From Argentina anserina (taxonomy: Eukaryota; Streptophyta; Magnoliopsida; Rosales; Rosaceae), in the NCBI RefSeq assembly GCF_933775445.1, contig NC_065874.1:15333001-15397000 (forward strand): DNA of 64,000 bases, given 5' to 3'. The stretch's first letter is position 1. Each line of letters opens with the position of its first letter. This document shows, piece by piece, positions 33,252 through 44,797 of the stretch. The notes beneath the pieces were generated by a model, which was not told where the DNA came from, ran no database searches, and saw only the letters and a program-made list of their open reading frames with translations. Position numbers and translations under genes: made by a program.

Positions 33252-36200
33252 GTACGTTGTTTGTCTTCATTGTTGCTTCCTTCATGTTTGTGCTTCTGTT
33301 TTGGTTTGTTGTATTGTCGTTGCTTCATTTTAATGTTGAAATTGTATGTATGAAGGAAGTGATCGGTTTCTTTGATTGTGGATGCTTTAATTTGATTTGG
33401 TTTCGCGTTTATTGCAAAATATGACTTTCTTGTGTGTTAAAATAAATGCCTGACTGCCTCTGGCTTACTATAATTCATATCCGTACAAGATGGGGAAAAT
33501 GAAAAAAAAAACAAAACGATACAAAATGGAAAACTTGTGTGTGCCATATAAGAGAATATATTCTTTAGAGTTGAAATATTGTGGTGAATCTATGTTGCGA
33601 CATAATTGTATAAAACTGATTACAACATAATGTAAATCCCTCATCTGCATATACTTGCTTATGTTTGATCGATTGAAAATCGACATGCATCGGTGCATGA
33701 GCCATACTTTTTCAATTTGAGCTGTTCTTCTTAGAGACACTGTTATTGGACTCGGGGAAAGAAATGTTGGTTAGTAGATTCACTTATTTATTGTGTATAC
33801 ATATGATATACGTTTAATAATTAATTAGAGTAGAGTAATGGCTAGTACACGTTCAAAAGTATGGCATATGTCACCTGCTTGTTAGTATTAATTGAGTTTG
33901 ATATGTTGAAATGAATAGGATGTTTAGAATCTTTGAATTAATTGGTGTGTAAGGAACCATGATGCTGCACTGGCAGTGTATTCGGTTCTGCTTATGAAAA
34001 TTGTCAGTGCATTAGATACACACTGGGAAAAATGTTGCCGCTTGTTATAGGTAATTTACTAATATACTATTTGTTGAGTTTGGGGATACGTCCATTCTTG
34101 TTCACAAAGGGAAAAATTGTCCGAAATGTTTAGGGAGAGGGGGGCAAATGTTGGATATCATAAGCGAGCAATGAGGGTTTAACTGATGCGCCTCACTCAT
34201 CAGAAAAAATCTTCTGTTTTTCCATCAGAAAAAATTCGTTGAGTCTCAAGCCTTTCCGACGATATCGTTCTTAGTTTGGTTAATCTTCTCTCGAGTCTTC
34301 ATTCTCTTCTTCTTCTAGAGACTTTCCGACGATCATTCATTCACAGGATTTGGGTTCCCGTATTCAGTAAGCCTTCAGAACTTAATTGGATTGATAATTT
34401 TTCTTTTGTTTCGTTTGACTATGGATTAATCCTCTGCTGGGTTTGCCATTAGCAAACTCGATCTGTTTGGACATGTATTGAAAGGAAAAACGAATACGTG
34501 GTTACAATAGTTCTCATATATATGGGTCATCAGTTAGTGATTGATATTCGTAGCAGTGAATCGCCAACTTTTATATTATATATCCATTTGAATGCATCTC
34601 CCTATCAATCTGATGTCGGTTTGATTATTTGGCCTGGAGAAGAAGTCACCTCAAGAAATAAGTGATGATCGAGCATATACTTGGGTCTTGAATTTTTTGG
34701 CGATATTATATACTTGGGGCTTGATTATTGAATTGTATTACAATGGTCATGCGGCAGCCTTTTCTTTTCTTGCTCAAGTAAGAAATTAATAGGATTTGGT
34801 CAAAACAGATGAACACATGAGAAATCATTATAAAGAGCATATACATTGAGAAATCCTATTTGATTTCTGGGCTTCAATAAAATTTACAGAACTAGAAATT
34901 GGTCTGAGTTCTCTTCTTTTCAATTAGATTGGCATAACCAAGGTTAGGTAATTAACCAAAAAGAGGGCAGTGAAATAGGAAAAACGATAGTACATATATC
35001 TTTTAATTTTTAGACTTAATCATATGCAGTGTGGTTTGCTTCTTTTGTGAGAAAAGTTTGCAAATTTGGATTTGTATGTGTTTTTCCGCAGTTGGTTTTT
35101 TTTAATGAATTGTTTACCAACTCAGTCAATATCGGTAGGCTGCTAGACTTAGTGTGGTATTGCATTTTACTTTCTATCTGACTTAATAATTACATAAGAT
35201 CTTTATTTTCTATCGCCTGAACCTGTACAATTTCTGATAGGAAATTGCAAACTGTCGTACGAAGTTTAATGACTATTTATATTGAATAGTATTGGGAGAT
35301 ATTTATTTTCTACTCTTTGTTTTGCTAACATATCAATTGTAATTTTTAGGATTGGAATTGTTATCAGTGAGGTCGCCAGGTCGGGTGTGGAATTGATTTT
35401 CATACGTCATTCGCAGAGCAAAATCGAATACTCCTATTTCTATTCCTTTGGGTGATTCATTTACTGTGGCCTTTTTCCTTATACTCTTTTTGGTTTCTAT
35501 TGTTTCGATGATGCTGTTTTTTTTTTGGATCATTTAGTTGGAAGAGTGACTTTGTTTGGATAATCTGATTGTTTTTTCTTTGCTTTTGTGTTATATCTGT
35601 TTAGAATTGGAGTTGGATGACTTTGTTTGAGGTTGGGAGTTTTAGATTAATTTGTCATAAGCTTGGAATCTATCTAAATCGTTGCATATATACATTTATC
35701 AACCAAGGTTTTCCTATTAGCCTCATCAATAAAGGCATACAAGGTGTTTCCTAAAACTAAATTTCTAAGACAAATTAATCTGAAGATGTTGGAAGCTTTC
35801 CCATAACAATAAACAGATCTGCATCTTACAAACAGTGAGTCAAGTCCGAAGATGAAAATTGAATAAATAAATAATCTTCAAATGCAGCAAAGTAGAAAAG
35901 TTAAATTTAGCACAGAAACTATATTCATCTTTTTTTTTCTTTTTTTCTGGGTGCTTAGCAGAAAGAAGGGTTATATATTCTATAATTTAATCACTGCATC
36001 ACATAGATATAAGTTCAATGTGTCTATTATTTGATCTTCAGCCTTAAGAGTTTAATGAATAACCTAAATTTATTGACAGACACAAAATTCCCCTACCCTG
36101 AAGGTATTAATATGGCTCCATCTTCATGATTTTCATAACCGTTTTCTGTCTGTACTATATCAAAAGACTGAAAGGAACTCAAACAGAAACACGGACCTGA

Positions 36201-37888
36201 AATGTTGGCACTAATTATTAACCTTAATTAAAAGAAGAGGAATAAGAAAGTGGTTCATAAACAATCAATAAGATCAGCCTCTGCTACATTGCATCATACC
36301 AAAATAGACTATGAAATATGTAAAATATTGATTATGTAGTTAATGTTTGGTAGTTTTGTTATTCGCTATAGTTTGATGCAAAGATTAAAGCTCATCTGTA
36401 GTTTCTTAATTCCCCAAAAGGAATCATTTTTCCCCTCTGATTCGTAAGGCGTAAAAAAGTATGGCTAAATTTGATAAAGTTGATCAAAGCACACTAAGGA
36501 GAGTTCGTGAACAGTAGCAATAAGACAGCTGTTGTAGTCTTAAGGACAAACATGTTACTGCAACATTAACTATTGTGCACTTCTGGGTGGTGGATATGAA
36601 TTGGGATGACTTTGTTCTTAAGGAAATGAAATAGAAAATGAATTTGCTTCTACGATTGTTGGAATCTTTTCATAGCATTCTCTCAACACAATTCAATTTT
36701 GTCTCATTTAAAAAAGGAGATGATCTCAAGACGTAGAAGTATTAGTTTAATTGAACTCAAATTCAATTCTTGATTAATGGAATGTTTGGTATTGTATTTG
36801 AATAGAGTGTACTTTGAATTTGTGTTCATGATGGTGCACTGGCTTTAATGAATATATGTTGTAGTCTCCTGTAATTATCTATTGGTTGCAAGAAGTACTT
36901 GGTTTGCATTCTCTTTGATTTCGACTGGAAACTGAGCGAAAAAACAACGGCTCAAGATATTTTATATGAAAATGATCATTGTTTAACTTAATCTTTCAAT
37001 CCATAAAGAGAGCTCAGTAGTACACGATATTATGGCATAAGGAAACATCAGCTTTCGTGCAGGTGGTATGGCACTGGCATTGTTGCTATTCAAGTTATTT
37101 TAATCTCTGTATGCATGCATGTTTTTTTTTTTTGTGGATACTATTTCATAACGGGTTATTTGCATCCTGACAGGATGAAAGAAGGTTATCAATTAACAAA
37201 GCAATAGGGATTGGACCTAAGCAATAATTTTGCCCTCTATTTTGTGTAGAAGTATCACCAAGTGCGGACATTCAGATTTTCGAGCTCTGGTTCTATTTGC
37301 GATAGGTTGTGTCAATAGCATATGACCAACTTTTGGTTTATGAATTTGTTAGCACATACTGTACTCCTTTTCTGATACTCCAAGTTTCCTTTGTTAATTT
37401 GCTAGCAGGTAGTTAAGAATTAAGTTTAAGTAAATTACAATCCATTTATTAATGAATTCTAATGTTTATTGATATTTTCTTATCATTACGTTGAAAAAGA
37501 GAACTCTTAGATTTACAATCGCAGTAAGTAATCCAAAACCTTCTCTTATCAATTGACTAATTTCGCAGGTTATGCTAATAAGGTGACAAAATTTTTAACC
37601 ACTTTTGGAGATTATGATGACAATAATGACAATAATAGAAGAGCTTATACACTAATAACCCACTCCCCTGCAACGCACGGGCATGTTTTCTAGTATAATT
37701 ACAAAGGGTGTAGTTGGTATACTGTTTGTTATGGTCAATGTTTTTCATTGAAAATTCCTATTGAGTTCACTATTAGTACTGATTCAAATTTCCAGGATTT
37801 TTTTCTCCTATTGCTTTCTGTTTTGTACCTAGGGAGGGCTATCTTCTTGGTCATTCTTTTTGAAATCATTGGCATTTTGATTTTGCAG
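33252..37888. other. Large third intron of MATH copy 4
   Basis: About 4.6 kb against 1.1 kb in copies 2 and 3, so mostly inserted sequence. At about 34,190-34,380 a leader-like stretch occurs (CTTTCCGACGAT twice, CT-rich, ending ATTCAG|TAAGCC), perhaps from a captured gene start. Otherwise AT-rich, with no coding region. A Helitron-like end lies at about 37,694. Confidence 0.5.
37660..37694 (+). mobile_element. Possible Helitron 3' terminus
   Basis: CCCCTGCAACGCACGGG can form a stem of seven pairs with one mismatch and is followed after a short AT-rich spacer by CTAG then T. This is the typical 3' end of plant Helitrons (hairpin plus CTRR, inserted at A|T). The 5' TC end was not identified, so the extent in the intron is unknown. 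Confidence 0.5.
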
Positions 37889-38183
37889 AAACGGTCCATG
37901 TATTTTGCCAAAAGGATATTGACTGGGGATTTACCATGTTAATTCCCCCGACTCTGCTCAATGACCGCATAGAAGGGTTTCTTGTGAATGATACCTGTGT
38001 TGTTGAAGCACGTGTTGCAATGCCCAAGGCTTTTACAACCTTAGCCAACAAAATTGGCAGTTCTGCATCTGTGCATATCTTGGATGCAGAACTACCAGTG
38101 ATTGTTGAGCCTACTCGTGCCGGCTCTCCAGTAGTCCAGAGAGAGCCTTTTTTGAGCTCCTTATCGAGTGGCAGACTACCAAT

Positions 38184-39093
38184 TTATGTAGCACCGATAC
38201 GGCAAATCTTAAAAACTTAAATCCTGACACGGCGTCGACATTGAAATTTATATATAATTTAATATATATTAATGTGTAAAATATATATATTAATGTTCTT
38301 CTGCTATTGTTTAGAGATAGTCAGATCATCATACTCCCTTGCCACGACCGACCCAAGCCCATTGTACACATCTTTCCACAACTTCCTCTGTTCTGCAATG
38401 TTCACAAATCTAATGGCATCCAACTCCATCCTTGAGTAAGTGATTTTGTTGTTGTTAGCTCAAGCATTGCCAGCTTGAATCACAGGGTGGGTGTTCTTCT
38501 CAGGTTTCAACCCATTTGCCAGCTTCCCTTTCCTTCTTTGGTTTCTTGCCTTCTTCCCATTCACTTCTTGCTTTACTACACTCCTCTGTGGACCAGATTG
38601 AGCATGATCTAGAAAACCCATTGACATAGTTTCAATCAAAACAGTCTCATCAATCACTCCAACTTTCAATGCAGTGACATTTTCCCTTGACATAACTTTA
38701 ACTTGCTCCAACAATTGCTTATTCTTCACATCTAGCAGGTTCTCAGCAGCCAAACATTTCTTGGGTTCTTGAATTCCAGAGAGATCCACTTCAATTCCCA
38801 CCATAAAATCACAGATAAGTCTTTCTTTTGCATCGTCTTCTACTTTGAAGCAAAATAGAAGGAAAGTTGCGAGGTGGGAACTGAGTGTTAAGGCTTAGGG
38901 TTTAGGTTTTTATTTTTTATTTTTAAAATACTAATGTGGCGTGTCGGAAACAATATGTGCCATGTCAGTCAACGTGTCGGGCTGTGTCAAAAAGTCAACA
39001 TTTTTTGACACGCCACATCGGACACCGTGTCGGCGTGTCAGGTAGTGTCGGACACTCCGACACTTCAGCCTTTGAAGTGTCGGTGCTACATAG
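38184..39093. mobile_element. hAT-like element in MATH copy 4 exon
   Basis: Ends TTATGTAGCACCGATACGG and GTGTCGGTGCTACATAG are inverted repeats; flanks CTACCAAT (38176-38183) and CTACCAGT (39094-39101) are an 8-bp duplication with one change. GTGTCGG/CCGACAC repeats crowd the right end. The terminus is similar in design to the MITE at 19919 (CTATGTTGCACGGA). It carries an internal minus-strand gene fragment. Confidence 0.88.
38304..38804 (-). pseudogene. Captured host-gene fragment inside hAT-like element
   Basis: Reading the minus strand, 38804-38460 is open (MVGIEVDLSGIQEPKKCLAA, LLDVKNKQLLEQVKVMSREN, NGKKARNQRRKGKLANGLKP), then one TGA, then the same frame goes on (NNNKITYSRMELDAIRFVNI, AEQRKLWKDVYNGLG, VAREYDDL) to a stop at 38304. 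The protein-like text, basic segment and single stop point to a piece of a cellular gene, not a transposase. From memory it resembles the N-terminal half of plant Gemin2/SIP1-type proteins (SMN-like splicing assembly), but this is weak. Unusable as a gene, yet it could make antisense RNA to its source. Confidence 0.5.
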
Positions 39094-39334
39094 CTACCAG
39101 TGAATGCTGAGCCTGCCAGTGATAATTCTTCAGATGTCAATGACGAGTTTTTGTGCTCACCAAGTGGCGAAATAGCAAAATTCAGAGGCTTTGGTGAAGT
39201 CGACGGAACAAACTTCCCTCTCTAGTTGAATGCCTACAGGACCAAGCCGAAGAGTATACTACATGGGCATTCGATACAGCTGAACAACTACTTGAAGCTG
39301 AGCTAGGCTATGGAAGTAATGAGCATCTCTCGTA

Positions 39335-39900
39335 AAATGTCCTTGGTTCTTGTTTTTGTAACAATAGGGGGTAAAGGGGTATATAGTTTCTCGCTTTGCT
39401 TGCTGAAGATACGCAAGTTAAGGCAGAGTTCCATCATCATATGTTGTATGTTGTTGTAAACTTAAGAAACATAACATCTTTCATATATGAGCAACTTAAA
39501 AGCTTCAATTCTCTGTTCTTGTGTTTTCTGTGTTGATGCTAATTGTTCAAAACGACATCGTCTTACTCTAACCCAGCTGGCCACTTGTTCACATATCTAA
39601 GGTTCTGGAGCTTTCTAAACCCAAAACCCCCCAACTAATAAACAATAAAAATCTTTCAACACGTAGACGAAAATACCCTCCACAGCTCTTTGGGCTATTT
39701 TCTACATCCGGGGGTATTACCGTAAAGACATAAACACCGCTGTGTTTTTTCTTCTTCTCCAAAGATCACTACTTCTCTTCCTCCCTCTTTGTTTCTTCAC
39801 AACCTTTAAACCCCTCGCTCATCAAATCTCTCTCTCTAGAAACCCCAATTTTTTTTCATTTTCCCAATTTGCCCCTGCAAACCTTCCTCAGCCATCAGCC
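39335..39900. promoter_or_regulatory. Spacer and leader of the GrpE gene
   Basis: 3' flank of MATH copy 4, then a CT-rich leader (TTCTTCTTCTCC at about 39,748; TCTCTCTCTAGAAACCCC) in front of the ATG at 39901. The frame is open upstream of that ATG to about 39,740 without another ATG, so 39901 is the chosen start. Confidence 0.4.
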
Positions 39901-42810
39901 ATGTTCGTCTCTAGGGTTTTAGCTCGCGTATCGAGGGCCATCCCCAGGACCGCCGTGTCCATGGCCGCTCAGCCGGGTCACCGATTCCCAATCGTTTCAA
40001 ACCAGTCACCGCCTCTGATTCAGGTCTTGCCCAATAAGGTTTCCTAATTTCCTCACTCTAGGGTTTTGCTAGGGTTTATGCTTTTTCTGTAAATTTCACC
40101 AATTCCTATGCTTTCTGTACTCCATTTTCGATTATAGAACTCATGAAACTGTGCTACCCATTATTTGAATTAAGAAAGTTTTAATTTTGTGGTGAACAAA
40201 ATTTGGGGGAATTTGAGTTGGATGGTATGTTCAATTTTCGTTGAGTGTTGCCTTATTGCTAATTGGCTTTCTGAGATTTCATGCATTTTGATATTGAATA
40301 TTGGGATTGTTTGATAAAGTTCTAAAATTTGGTGTAGGGATCATTATGCTAGCATCATGTCGCAATGAACTTATAAAAGAAAACTTAATTAATCTATATA
40401 ATGTTCTTGCTTATAATGATGGCCGAAGGCTTATGTGCCTGCTTGATTAGAATTTCACACCAGGCTACAATATGTTGCAAAAGATAATGTCCACTATCAA
40501 CTTTAAGCGGTGATGGGGTTATCTGTGATTTTATTTTTCATACGGTATAAAGTTTGGTGCTATAGCTTTGATCCTCATTCTATCCATATCTGCTTAAGGA
40601 TGTTTGATTTTTTTGGGTCCAATTTCGAAAAGTTATAAACAAGGATTGAACGGACAATAAAAAAGATGTTTCTTCTTCTCTCTTGAGACTTAAGACCTGT
40701 TGAATGCACGTTTACTTATTCAGTTCACACTGATTTTCATTGATTACTCATATATCAGTTGATTCTGAGCCAGGTGTCTATGTTGCATCATTCAACCCCC
40801 ACTTCTTCTATATCTCAACTATTTGGATTCTCTTCATCTGCATCACCAGAGTCTTCTGAAAGTGCTGGAAATGGAGGTTCTGAGAAGAGTAATACTAAAG
40901 TTTCTGATAGTGGTAATACCAAAGTGGCTGATGAAACCAACGATTCAGGTTCTATTCCAGAATCCCAGTCTACCAATGTAAGGAGACAGCGTAATCTGAG
41001 AGGAGGTACTAAACGAACTGCATTTTCTGATTCAGATTCAGACGAAGACTTGTCTACTGAGGACCTGGTGAAACTCCTTACGGAGAGGGAAGAACTTCTG
41101 AAGCAAAAGCATGAAGAGGTTGCAAAAATGCAAGATAAAGTCCTGCGCACTTACGCAGAAATGGAAAATGTCATGGATAGAACAAGACGTGAAGCAGAAA
41201 ATACAAAAAAGTTCTCCATACAGGTCCGAGTTGATTTTTGGCATATCTTTTGTGTCCTCAAAACCAAGTTATTGTGTTTGTATTTACCTCATTCTTGTAG
41301 GACAGTTTCTTTTCACTGATGGAACAAACACAAAAGAATGTATCTGAAGTTTTTTCTGATTGGAATTATTGCAGAACTTTGCCAAGAGTTTACTAGATGT
41401 TGCAGACAATTTGGGTAGGGCTGCTGCAGTTACCAAAACCGGTTTCGCGAAAATTGATCAGTCTAAGGACTCTGCTGGCACTCTACCACTTCTGAAAACT
41501 CTTCTTGAAGGAGTTGAAATGACTGAGAAACAACTTTCAGAGGTAAGCTTTTCTTATCAGTAATTGCAATCACTGACCCCAAAATCGGGACTGAATGATT
41601 TGGCATTTTAAATTTAAACAGCTTGACCCTTGTAGCTGCTTGTATTTATTGAATTGTATACTATGGTATGTTGACTTGCATAATCATACGAAATAGCATT
41701 AGTTGATAGACCTTTTTCATTTTTCACATATATGAACACCTATAGTCAGTTAGGCACATTCTTAATAGTTCATTTATATTTCACATGCCACGTTGCGATT
41801 ACTGGTGTATCAACTTATGGTTTGTTGTGGCTACTGGTGTATCAAGTTAGGCTTTAATTACACTGGTTGGTATCACCTTTGGTACTTCTAACATTTCAGT
41901 CCATTTGATTTCAGGTGTTTAAAAAGTATGGTATTGAAAAATATGATCCTACAAATGAACCATTTGATCCACATAGGCATCACGCGTTATTCCAAGTATC
42001 AGATCCTTCAAAGCCTCCTGGTACCGTTGCTCAAGTTCTCAAGGTATGCTTCATATAATAATTTGTTTTGCTTGTTTAAACTTTCAGGAAGAAGTTTATG
42101 TTTTACTACTTCTTGGCATCAATAGTAGAATTTGCTTGCTTTCTTAGAGTACAAGCCTTGGGAGCACAACTTTAAGGACACATTCTATGTGCTGAGATAT
42201 GGTTGAGCACTAGGACATTTTGACATGTAGAGATTAGAATTGCATAAGCCTTTTAAATTTTTATTTATCTTCTCTTGAATACAATACTAGGAAAAAAAAT
42301 TAAAAAGTATGAATTTAATGTTTGTCTGTAACATGAAGGCATAATATATTAATTAGATAACAAGGATTAATTGGTTTTTGCCATGCTTTTACACACCTCT
42401 GCTTTTGGATTTTACAAACCCAAGTGTTGGTTCTGGTTTGCATTATAATTTACATATTTTTATGTTGCAATTGAGAAAGACCCATGTAAATCAGCAAATG
42501 ACAAGGACCATTTGTTGTTTGCGTAACTGTTACTGCCATCCCAAATGAATTTTGCAATCTTTCATCATATTTTGCTTCATGTTCTCCTTCCATTCAATGG
42601 GGTTTTGACTCAACCCCATGGGAATAATTCATTTTATGGTTTTGTTACTGATCGTGTGACACATAGAATTCAGAACATGAATAAAGTCCTTCCTGCCTTT
42701 GTGTATTGCAGCCTGGATATGTACTTCACGATCGAGTTATCAGGCCGGCTGACGTTGGTGTAACTCAAGAAGCGGAAAACAATGGAACTGAGGAAGATTC
42801 TGGCAATTGA
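39901..42810 (+). CDS. MGE1: Mitochondrial GrpE co-chaperone (Mge1-type)
   Basis: Five phase-0 exons: 39901-40038, 40774-41223, 41375-41542, 41915-42043, 42712-42810; 327 residues. GrpE is the nucleotide-exchange factor for DnaK-type Hsp70, here in the mitochondrial matrix. The first about 45 residues are basic and hydroxylated (MFVSRVLARVSRAIPRTAVS), a good mitochondrial presequence. Residues about 55-120 are a Ser-rich, acidic linker (FSDSDSDEDLSTEDL). The long helix/coiled coil begins about 120 (LTEREELLKQKHEEVAKMQD, YAEMENVMDRTRREAEN). The C-terminal head holds the family signature, split over exons 4 and 5: FDPHRHHALFQV ... PGYVLHDRVIRPADVGV. Length and layout are normal for plants. Convergent with the next gene. 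Confidence 0.95.
40039..40773. other. First intron of the GrpE gene
   Basis: Intron with GTTTCC donor and GAGCCAG acceptor. No element or gene inside. Confidence 0.8.
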
Positions 42811-43450
42811 AATTTTTGCTGCTATAACATATTTCACTACTGCGTTGCAGTGTTCGGAAGTACATGACCAAATTTTAGCATGTGATCAAGAAACTTGATT
42901 GAGATGACTTCAGGGTCAACTTTGTTTCCAGTAAAATTGTTATCCCATATTTTGTACGAGTTTTTGAGTTTGTGGATGGCATCAAGTATCATTACGGGCA
43001 TGTAGTTCTAGTTCAATTGTGCCCTGATTATATGGAGCAGTGTATTTCGTACACCGGATCTCCACCGTGAAGCCAGAATCCACTGCAATACTTTAATAAT
43101 AGGGCCTGCATTTAGCTCCTGGTGTTCGCATTAAGGCAAGTTATGGAAACAAATTGAAGAATTGGCTGGCGTAACTATGTCATGGAACACTTTATTCCCA
43201 AATGAGCAGTTATAAGGCGTTGAAAGAGTGAGTTAAAGTAAGGGCCTTCCCCACGACCTATTCCGTCTTAAAACATATATGTAATTTCCACAATATAGTA
43301 GACATGCGTGAATGCGTGATTGTGATTTTGTACCCCATACTTGGTGAGCATTATGCAACCAAGGCGTGCGGGGGATGTGTAGATGAGAACCTTGCATGGC
43401 TTTGTAGGGGATGACATAACCTTATTAAGGGTAAGTTGGAACGAGGGAAA
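42811..43450. other. 3' flank of the GrpE gene
   Basis: 3' untranslated sequence and spacer up to the hAT-type element. No gene seen. Confidence 0.5.
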
Positions 43451-44108
43451 GGGGTGTAACTCAGCCGAGCCGAATATTAAGTTCATGTTTGACTCGTTTT
43501 CATTCGGTCGAACTCGAGTCGAGCTAAAATTTGATTTTTTTTATGCTTCATATTCAAGCTCGGCTCGGCTTGAAAAAAACTCGAGTTGTGTTCAGGTCAG
43601 CTTATTTTATTAGATGAGATTGAATTCGAATCGAGTTGATTTGAATCATATGAAACTAAAATTTTAAAATTAAGAAATTCATAAGAAAATTCAAAATCTG
43701 ATGTCATAACATCAAACAAAATCCCCTTGTAATAAACTAAAAATAACAAATTAAACTCATTATTGAACGTAAAGTCTTTAACTAATTATTCTAAAAAGAA
43801 ATCTTTCAGTTTTTTCGAAATAATATTATATTTTTAATATTATATCGTATATAAGAATTATACTTTATATATACTATAAAAATTAATAAATTACGTTTAA
43901 TTAGTAAACGAGCCGAGTTTTTTTCCGAGTCCGAGCTTGCTCACGAGTTAAACGAGTCGAACGAGCCGAATACTTGTTGTTCAAACTCGGCTCATTTTCA
44001 AGGTCGGGCTTAATATTGAGCTCAAATTCAGTTCATTTAACTTTACGAGCTCAAACCGAACGAACTAAAAACGAGCCGAACACGAGCAGCTCGAGCTTAC
44101 TTACAGCC
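43451..44108. mobile_element. hAT-type MITE rich in CGAGC
   Basis: Begins GGGGTGTAACTCAGCCGAGCC and ends GCTCGAGCTTACTTACAGCC, like the common plant hAT ends (TAGGGGTGTAAACGAGCC...). Both subterminal parts repeat GAGCCGA/CTCGGCT; the centre is AT-rich. Flanks GAGGGAAA and AGAGGAAA look like a worn target duplication. No gene. Confidence 0.7.
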
Positions 44109-44797
44109 AGAGGAAATACCAACACCACGAAGGGGTAGTGAGGAAATGCTTCAGAGAGTTGATTAAATTAACTCCCCCGACTAGTCCCATCTGCTTCAAC
44201 TCGCAAGTAATCAACTTAGGGCGAACGGTTAATCCGGAACCCAAAAGCTTGACCACCAGTGGTCTGAATGCTTAAACTATTATTCGACCTGCCGCCCGCC
44301 GTTAATGGTTTCCGAAAATTATTGTTTGGGGTTAGTGTAAAGTCAACATAACAAACTAGATGCTATGTTCCTGTCCTAATTTGGTTTCGGGTATCCTTAG
44401 AAGACAACAACCAGAAACGGGAATTGTGACCCCTAAACAAAGAAGTACTAACAGCTCGACTCACTGATCATTATACTGGGCAGTTAAACATCATCTGCTA
44501 CATCCATAAAAGACAACAACCAGAAACGGGAATTGTGACCCCTAAACAAAGAAGCACCAACAACTCGACTCACTGATCATTATACAAGCAGTTAAACAGC
44601 ATCTGCTATTTCGTTATGCACTACCACAACATAGTACTTGGTTTACTCCATACTAACGCTACAGCACCAGCAAACTAATCCTACAGCTTAATTACTTACA
44701 TCATGAACACGTGACATCCACGGTGGGTCACCTAATACTGACTTCATTTTACTACCTTACTACGTCTCTCTAGCTTTGTCTGCACAAGTGCTACACA
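44109..44797. repeat. Gene spacer with a 109-bp tandem duplication
   Basis: Two direct copies starting AGACAACAACCAGAAACGGG lie at 44402-44510 and 44511-44607, more than 90% alike by eye. The rest is 3' flank of the minus-strand gene that ends at 44798. No gene. Confidence 0.85.

Larger units (their letters stand above)
32502..39334 (+). pseudogene. MATH-domain gene copy 4, interrupted by hAT-like element
   Basis: Exons 32502-32521, 32878-32997, 33094-33251 and 37889 onward join in phase: MEAAMERWNTLSPEDIITVT, FVWRIYNFSSCSGKKYSQAF, WRILLYLKGHY, LARFKLTVVNQLDNRRS, TVHVFCQKDIDWGF, GFLVNDTCVVEARVAM. There is no RNase H exon, so its 5' end differs from copies 2 and 3. The last exon is cut at 38183 by a 910-bp element; the reading then stops at 38220 (209 residues). 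After the element, the exon goes on (SPSGEIAKFRGFGEVDG), but a frame change follows before SLVECLQDQAEEYTTWAF, which matches the SLIECQ...GWAF part of copy 3. The coiled-coil domain is short or lost. A truncated MATH-only protein is still possible. Confidence 0.8.

Noticed and set aside
40815..41150. Minus-strand frame opposite GrpE exon 2
   Set aside because: Complement of Ser/Asp/Glu codons of the GrpE linker; no independent evidence.
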